Source of the DNA: an uncultured Succiniclasticum sp.
GTDB taxonomy: Bacteria; Bacillota; Negativicutes; Acidaminococcales; Acidaminococcaceae
Length of the DNA stretch: 64,000 nucleotides
NCBI GenBank assembly: GCA_905235335.1
Contig: CAJOKZ010000006.1
Span: 1-64,000, forward strand
Reading direction: 5' to 3'
Position 1 is the stretch's first letter; each line of letters opens with the position of its first letter. Shown here one piece after another: positions 59,419-64,000 of the stretch. The translations under genes were made by a program, and so were the position numbers. The notes beneath the pieces were generated by a model that saw only the letters and a list, made by a program, of their open reading frames with translations, searched no databases and was not told where the DNA came from.

Positions 59419-62007
59419 TCAGGTTGAAACAGGAAGTTCCCTGCTATGGTTGCCCTCTTTCTTTCGGGCTTCCTCCTGCTTCTTCAGCACGGTCCTGACC
59501 GTATCGACCAGCATATTATCGAAGGTTTCCTCATTCTTCGTGACCATGATATCCATGTTCATGACATACAGCGGAATATCGCGGTTAAAATAAATGAATT
59601 CAGTCGGTATCTTAACGGCATCCTTACCGGTAGTAATCAGGGCGTCTGCCTGCAGTTCAGCTGCCCGCTCGCCGATGTACTGCATCTCCAGCATACCGTA
59701 GTCATGATGGTCAGGATACCGGATGGCTTCCAGAATGTCCAAACCGCAACCAGAGACATTCTGTTCAAAAGAGGATGGATTACCGATGGCCGAGAATACC
59801 ATGACTCTTTTACCCTTTAATTCTTCCAGCTTAAGTGGATTTTGCTGGTTCCCTTTGTACCAATCCGCAATTTCGACAAACTCTTTTGCATGATGGATAC
59901 TTTCTACGATAGGAGCCTTTTCATTGTACTGCCGGATATTTTCCGCCAGCGTAGTGCGGGTCAGCCGGGCGCTCTGATCGGACTTCGTGAAAAGGAACAT
60001 ATCCGCCCGGTCTAGATGGCTCAGAGGTTCACGAAGGATACCCCGAGGCAACAGTGCTCCGTTTCCGAAAAGGTTCAGAGTATCCACCAGTACGATATCC
60101 AAGTCACGGTTTACCTGCCAGTGCTGGTACCCATCATCCATGATGATGACTTCAGCATGCATTTTTTCCACTGCATAACTACCGGTCTCATCACGGTTCT
60201 TACCGATAACGACCGGTATTCCTGGCATCATCTTGGCCATTAGGTAGGCTTCATCACCTGCCTCATAGCTGGTCATGTAAATCTTTTTCCCATCAGATAC
60301 AACACCCAGCGGCTTGTCCCAGTGGGAACGGTAACCGCGGTTCAAGATGACTACCCGATATCCCATGTTCCGGATCATCATGGCCACCCGCTGGGCCGTC
60401 GGCGTCTTGCCGGTACCGCCCACGGTGATGTTTCCGATGGAGATAACACAGCAGTCCAGTTTACGCCGGCTCAGCAATCCCGCTTCATACATCCACAGGT
60501 TGACACGGGCGCCGAATCCATAAATATAGGACAGCCCCCGCAAAAGCCCCAGTAGAATAAAGGCATACCAAGGACGTTCCGGCGCATGGGCCATATGGAA
60601 GACATATTGGATGATTGCCGCACCATGCTTCAGACCGCCACCTCCCGCATCGTTGAAATTCCGTGTGTTGACAGGATATTCTTTGGTATAGGCGCGGGGC
60701 ACAGAAGCCTGTTCCAAAAGATCTGTCAGGTAATGCATCGTATTCAAAGCTGCACCCCGGTTCTCCCGGATAACCTGTATGGAAGCATCCCCCATCTTTT
60801 TCCGCAGGACGTTATCCCCGGCAATCTCTTGGATTGCCTTTGTGAGCCCGTTGGTATCGGGAACCATACGGCAGGCACCGACCTTGCTTAACAGGGAGTA
60901 GGAATCCTTGAAGTTTTCCATGCTGGGACCCACCAGTATGGGCTTGGCATGGGCCGCAGGCTCCAGTACATTATGGCCGCCGTGATGCATGAGGCTGCCG
61001 CCGATAAATACAATATCGCCTACGGCATAGATACGGCCCAGTTCACCAATCGTATCTATCAACACCACTGGATATTCCGGCCGTTTCCCGCTCATTTCCT
61101 TCAATTTAGAACGATAGCCGGTTTCGTAGCCGAATTTGCTGTTGAGCCGCTTAATCTCATCTGAACGGTTGGGTTTACGAGGCGCAATGATAAGACGCGC
61201 CTTCGGATACTGTTTTCGCAGTTCTGTAAAGGATGCCAGCACCGCTTCCTCTTCCGGTGGATGGGTAGAACCCGCCACGATGATTGGGAAGGCATCATTC
61301 CCCAACCCCAATTCCATTTTATATGTAGCCAAATCCTCCGGAGTGACTTCTGCATAGGTCTGGTCAAATTTCGTGTTTCCGGTTACGAATATCTTTTGGG
61401 GATCGGCACCCAGATGTGTAATATAATTGGCATCGATGCTGGACTGCATGCAGAAACGGCTCACCGTCCGCAACATATCCCGCCAAATGCTGAACAGGTA
61501 GCGGTAATTTTTCACAGATTTCTCAGAGATACGGCCATTGACCATCATTACGGGAATGTTTCGTGTCCGGATGGCCCGCAGGAAGTTAGGCCATAATTCC
61601 GTTTCCACCGGCATGAAAATACCCGGATGCACCCGCCGCACGATGGATTCTGCCACCCACACCAGATCCAGAGGGAAATAGATAATAGCATCTGCCTCCG
61701 GAATAATCTGCTTCGCCATATTGTAACCGCCGACGGTAAAGGCAGAGACCAGCACCTTACGATTAGGCATGATCTTTTTGATCTCCTTGACCAGCGGACT
61801 TGTAGCTACGATTTCACCTACAGACGCACCGTGAATCCAAATGCAGTCAGTATTCACCACCGCGTCTATCTCCTCCCGGCGCACAAGTCCCATGCTTTGC
61901 CGGAACCGGGTGGAAAATCCCTTTTCCGTTGCCAGCCGGTACAGGTAATAAGGCAATACCAATATGATAAATATGATCACGCCTAAAATATTATAAAGTA
62001 TATACAT
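59419..62007 (-). CDS. waaA-lpxK: Fusion of Kdo transferase (WaaA) and tetraacyldisaccharide 4'-kinase (LpxK)
   Basis: This 862-residue bifunctional protein. The N-terminal part (about 1-430) is WaaA: a membrane anchor (about 3-23), the catalytic-Glu motif HGASVGE (about 65), ETELWPN (about 136), and the GT30 nucleotide-sugar region with GGSLMHHGGHNVLEPAAH (about 337). The C-terminal part (about 490-862) is LpxK with P-loop GNITVGGTGKT (about 522-532) and the DDGYQHW block (about 628). WaaA adds Kdo to lipid IVA, and LpxK makes lipid IVA by 4'-phosphorylation, so the fusion joins successive steps at the inner membrane. Both active sites look complete. It starts 3 bases after msbA ends and precedes kdsB. 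Confidence 0.93.
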   Translation of the reverse strand: MYILYNILGVIIFIILVLPYYLYRLATEKGFSTRFRQSMGLVRREEIDAVVNTDCIWIHGASVGEIVATSPLVKEIKKIMPNRKVLVSAFTVGGYNMAKQIIPEADAIIYFPLDLVWVAESIVRRVHPGIFMPVETELWPNFLRAIRTRNIPVMMVNGRISEKSVKNYRYLFSIWRDMLRTVSRFCMQSSIDANYITHLGADPQKIFVTGNTKFDQTYAEVTPEDLATYKMELGLGNDAFPIIVAGSTHPPEEEAVLASFTELRKQYPKARLIIAPRKPNRSDEIKRLNSKFGYETGYRSKLKEMSGKRPEYPVVLIDTIGELGRIYAVGDIVFIGGSLMHHGGHNVLEPAAHAKPILVGPSMENFKDSYSLLSKVGACRMVPDTNGLTKAIQEIAGDNVLRKKMGDASIQVIRENRGAALNTMHYLTDLLEQASVPRAYTKEYPVNTRNFNDAGGGGLKHGAAIIQYVFHMAHAPERPWYAFILLGLLRGLSYIYGFGARVNLWMYEAGLLSRRKLDCCVISIGNITVGGTGKTPTAQRVAMMIRNMGYRVVILNRGYRSHWDKPLGVVSDGKKIYMTSYEAGDEAYLMAKMMPGIPVVIGKNRDETGSYAVEKMHAEVIIMDDGYQHWQVNRDLDIVLVDTLNLFGNGALLPRGILREPLSHLDRADMFLFTKSDQSARLTRTTLAENIRQYNEKAPIVESIHHAKEFVEIADWYKGNQQNPLKLEELKGKRVMVFSAIGNPSSFEQNVSGCGLDILEAIRYPDHHDYGMLEMQYIGERAAELQADALITTGKDAVKIPTEFIYFNRDIPLYVMNMDIMVTKNEETFDNMLVDTVRTVLKKQEEARKKEGNHSRELPVST

Positions 62008-62010
62008 TGG

Positions 62011-63753
62011 TTACACACTGCCCTCTTCCTGATTATTACGATACTGTATCTGATACAGGTGTGCATACAGCCCATTCTTTTCCATCAGGTCATCATGCGT
62101 CCCGTCTTCAACCAGACGGCCTTTATCCAAAACGAGTATCCTGTCCGCATTTTTGATGGTTGACAGCCGATGGGCGATGACAAAGGCAGTACGCCCTACC
62201 ATCAGCCTGTTCAACGCTTCCTGTACCAGACGTTCACTTTCCGTATCCAGCGCAGAAGTCGCTTCATCCAGAATCAGAATGCGGGGATTCTTCAGGATGG
62301 CCCGCGCAATAGCGATACGCTGCCGCTGCCCGCCGGAAATATTCACTCCCCTGTCACCCAGCATCGTTTCATAGCCCTGTGGCAACTCCATGATAAAATC
62401 ATGGGCATTAGCCGCCCTGGCGGCTTCCTCGATCTCTTCCTTCGAGGCATCCAGCCGCCCGTACAGAATGTTATCATAAACCGTACCATTAAACAGAATC
62501 GTCTCCTGTGGCACGATACCCACCTGGTTACGGAGGGAATCCAGTGTGACCTGTCTGATGTCTGTTCCATCAATCCGGATGCTGCCGAAATCGCAGTCAT
62601 AAAACCGCGGAAGCAGACTGGCTATAGTAGACTTCCCCGCACCGGAAGGCCCTACCAGACCAATAGCCTGGCCTGACTTCACGGAAAAGGTCAAATCATG
62701 CAGAATCTCATCCCCTTCGGTATAGGAAAAAGTCACATGTTCGAAGTTTACGGTTCCCTGCACCTCAGGAAGCTCTTTCGCATCCGGCAGATCTTTTACC
62801 TCTTCCGGCAAATCCAACACATCAAACACACGCTGTGCTGCAGCCAGCGCTTTCTGGATATGTCCGGTGACCCGCGTGATACGCTTTATAGGATTGGAAA
62901 TGTTAACCGCATAGGCAAGAAACGCTACCAGGGAACCGGCTGTTGTATCTCCATCAATAACATTATTTCCACCATACCATAAAATCAACGTTACTCCCAA
63001 TGCCGCCACAAATTCAATGGTCGGTGTAAGCGTCGCCATATATCTCGCGTTTTTCAGATTGGCTTTAAGGTTAGCAATGTTTTCCTTTTCAAAACGTTCA
63101 ATCTCATATTGTTCCCTGACGAAGGATTTGACCACCCGTGCAGAGGAGACCGATTCCTGCAAGACCGAAGTGATATCTGCCGTAGCCTCCTGAATCTGCC
63201 CGCCTGCCCGACGAATCTTTTTCCCGAAGAAATTCATAAAATAAAGCACGACAGGAAAGGTTAGGATCGTGAAAATCGTCAGTTTCCAGTCCAAATAGAT
63301 CATGGCACAAACAGACCCCACCAGGATAATGCCCTCCGTGACCAATTCGATGGTATTATCGACCATGGCACCCTGTAATGCATTCACATCATTGGTTACA
63401 TAGCTCATGATGGTTCCTGTCTTATTGTTATCGTAAAAAGACATGGACAGCCGCTGCAGTTTATGGAACACCTCACTGCGGATGTCAATAATGACATGCT
63501 GCCCCACCCAGCTCATGAGATAGTTCTGCCAATAAAGAAATATTCCGCGAAGCAGAAAAATCACAACGATACTGACTGCAATCATATTCAGCATGAACGA
63601 ATCTTTTGCATTCAGCACCTTATCAATCATATCACGGAATATCCAGGGAAGATAAAGGTTTCCGCCTGCCGCCAGTGCCGTACAAACGAGAGCAATGACC
63701 AGTACATGTACGTATGGTTTTATATAACTTAAAATCCGTTTATATAAATTCAT
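62011..63753 (-). CDS. msbA: Lipid A export ABC transporter MsbA
   Basis: MsbA (580 residues) flips lipid A-core across the inner membrane. The transmembrane domain (six helices, about 1-320) opens NLYKRILSYIKPYV. The ABC domain (about 340-575) has Walker A GPSGAGKST (about 378), signature ISGGQRQR (about 482) and Walker B ILILDEATSALD (about 503). Length and organisation are those of MsbA half-transporters, which act as homodimers. Its position between lpxB and the waaA-lpxK fusion supports the lipid A substrate rather than a drug. Confidence 0.93.
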   Translation of the reverse strand: MNLYKRILSYIKPYVHVLVIALVCTALAAGGNLYLPWIFRDMIDKVLNAKDSFMLNMIAVSIVVIFLLRGIFLYWQNYLMSWVGQHVIIDIRSEVFHKLQRLSMSFYDNNKTGTIMSYVTNDVNALQGAMVDNTIELVTEGIILVGSVCAMIYLDWKLTIFTILTFPVVLYFMNFFGKKIRRAGGQIQEATADITSVLQESVSSARVVKSFVREQYEIERFEKENIANLKANLKNARYMATLTPTIEFVAALGVTLILWYGGNNVIDGDTTAGSLVAFLAYAVNISNPIKRITRVTGHIQKALAAAQRVFDVLDLPEEVKDLPDAKELPEVQGTVNFEHVTFSYTEGDEILHDLTFSVKSGQAIGLVGPSGAGKSTIASLLPRFYDCDFGSIRIDGTDIRQVTLDSLRNQVGIVPQETILFNGTVYDNILYGRLDASKEEIEEAARAANAHDFIMELPQGYETMLGDRGVNISGGQRQRIAIARAILKNPRILILDEATSALDTESERLVQEALNRLMVGRTAFVIAHRLSTIKNADRILVLDKGRLVEDGTHDDLMEKNGLYAHLYQIQYRNNQEEGSV

Positions 63754-63776
63754 TAAAACTCCTTATAGAAAATCTT

Positions 63777-64000
63777 CTACGATTTTTTGGAAAGCTGTTC
63801 CTGTTGATGCTTACTTGCCATGCACAGAACCAGTTCTGCCACCCGCTTCACGGCACCGGGCTCACCGAGTTTTTCTTTTACTTCCTGCAGATCCCTCTGC
63901 AGTTGGCTATACCGTTTGGGTTCCAGCATTTCCAGCGCCGTAAAAGCGACCTTTTCCGGCGTACAGTCATCCTGCAGCAGCTCTGGTTCAATCATCCGTC
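63777..64000 (-). CDS. lpxB: Lipid A disaccharide synthase, C-terminal end (5' part off window)
   Basis: The reading frame is open to the right edge and ends 23 bases before msbA. About 74 residues are visible. RMIEPELLQDDCTPEKVA matches the conserved C-terminal nucleotide-binding region of LpxB (usually VPELLQ), followed by helices and LGEPGAVKRVAELVL, the common LpxB ending. LpxB joins UDP-diacylglucosamine and lipid X. The assignment also rests on position at the head of the lipid A cluster. Confidence 0.85.
   Translation of the reverse strand, partial: RMIEPELLQDDCTPEKVAFTALEMLEPKRYSQLQRDLQEVKEKLGEPGAVKRVAELVLCMASKHQQEQLSKKS

Overview
The window looks like chromosome of a diderm Firmicute of the class Negativicutes, most likely Acidaminococcaceae (Acidaminococcus or a close relative). 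This is inferred from gene content, not from a marker gene. The right third carries Kdo and lipid A genes and an Lpt export system next to Firmicute-style genes, namely an rplU-prp-rpmA cluster with an N-terminally extended L27 and an epsC-type serine acetyltransferase. The middle carries an NAD-type glutamate dehydrogenase and a 1431-residue 2-hydroxyacyl-CoA dehydratase activase-related protein, as expected in an amino-acid (glutamate) fermenter. Base composition is near 50% GC.

Layout. 1-2206: a group II intron with its reverse transcriptase (cut by the left edge) beside a frameshifted GNAT acetyltransferase. 2354-9100: a Tam-like methyltransferase, metF, a DUF3100/M20 peptidase transporter operon, a secreted DUF3298-type protein and an imperfect tandem repeat. 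9118-9357: a tRNA operon (Val, Glu, Asn). 9535-19558: YhcH-family protein, ABC-F ATPase, two exported proteins including a lipase, a cold-shock protein whose promoter lies in a strong hairpin, cyclophilin, an orphan membrane protein, gamma-carbonic anhydrase, an MFS pump and a GH18-like lipoprotein. 19781-20037: two tRNA-Leu genes with separate promoters. 20277-30602: cstA, an orphan, a polA-coaE-lytic transglycosylase operon, a LapA-domain protein, a PLP aminotransferase and gdh. 31103-36432: a spermidine/putrescine-type ABC transporter (potABC) followed by two tandem potD paralogues. 36838-40387: split ThrE exporter, UDG-superfamily protein, a His/Tyr-rich exported protein and a DUF218 protein. 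40586-44881: the giant activase. 45357-46673: a candidate small RNA or attenuator ahead of an acyltransferase. 46822-47762: rpmA, prp, rplU with a long leader. 48197-49145: a broken epsC. 49214-49301: tRNA-Ser.

49378-64000 (minus strand) is mainly one envelope cluster, read lpxB(partial)-msbA-waaA/lpxK fusion-kdsB-kdsA-kdsD-kdsC-lpxL-lptC-lptA-lptB-lptF/G-DUF3084-yqgF-like, with fchA beyond. Together these make and activate Kdo, attach it to lipid A, phosphorylate and acylate lipid A, flip it (MsbA) and export it (Lpt).

The items most worth a second look are: the epsC frameshift that is exactly explained by loss of one copy of an 8-bp tandem repeat; the promoter-hairpin-oligoU unit at 45357-45476; two related large-loop palindromes at 36466-36600 and 46680-46753; the WaaA-LpxK fusion; and the csp promoter/hairpin overlap. 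No CRISPR array, prophage or clearly novel multi-gene system was seen.
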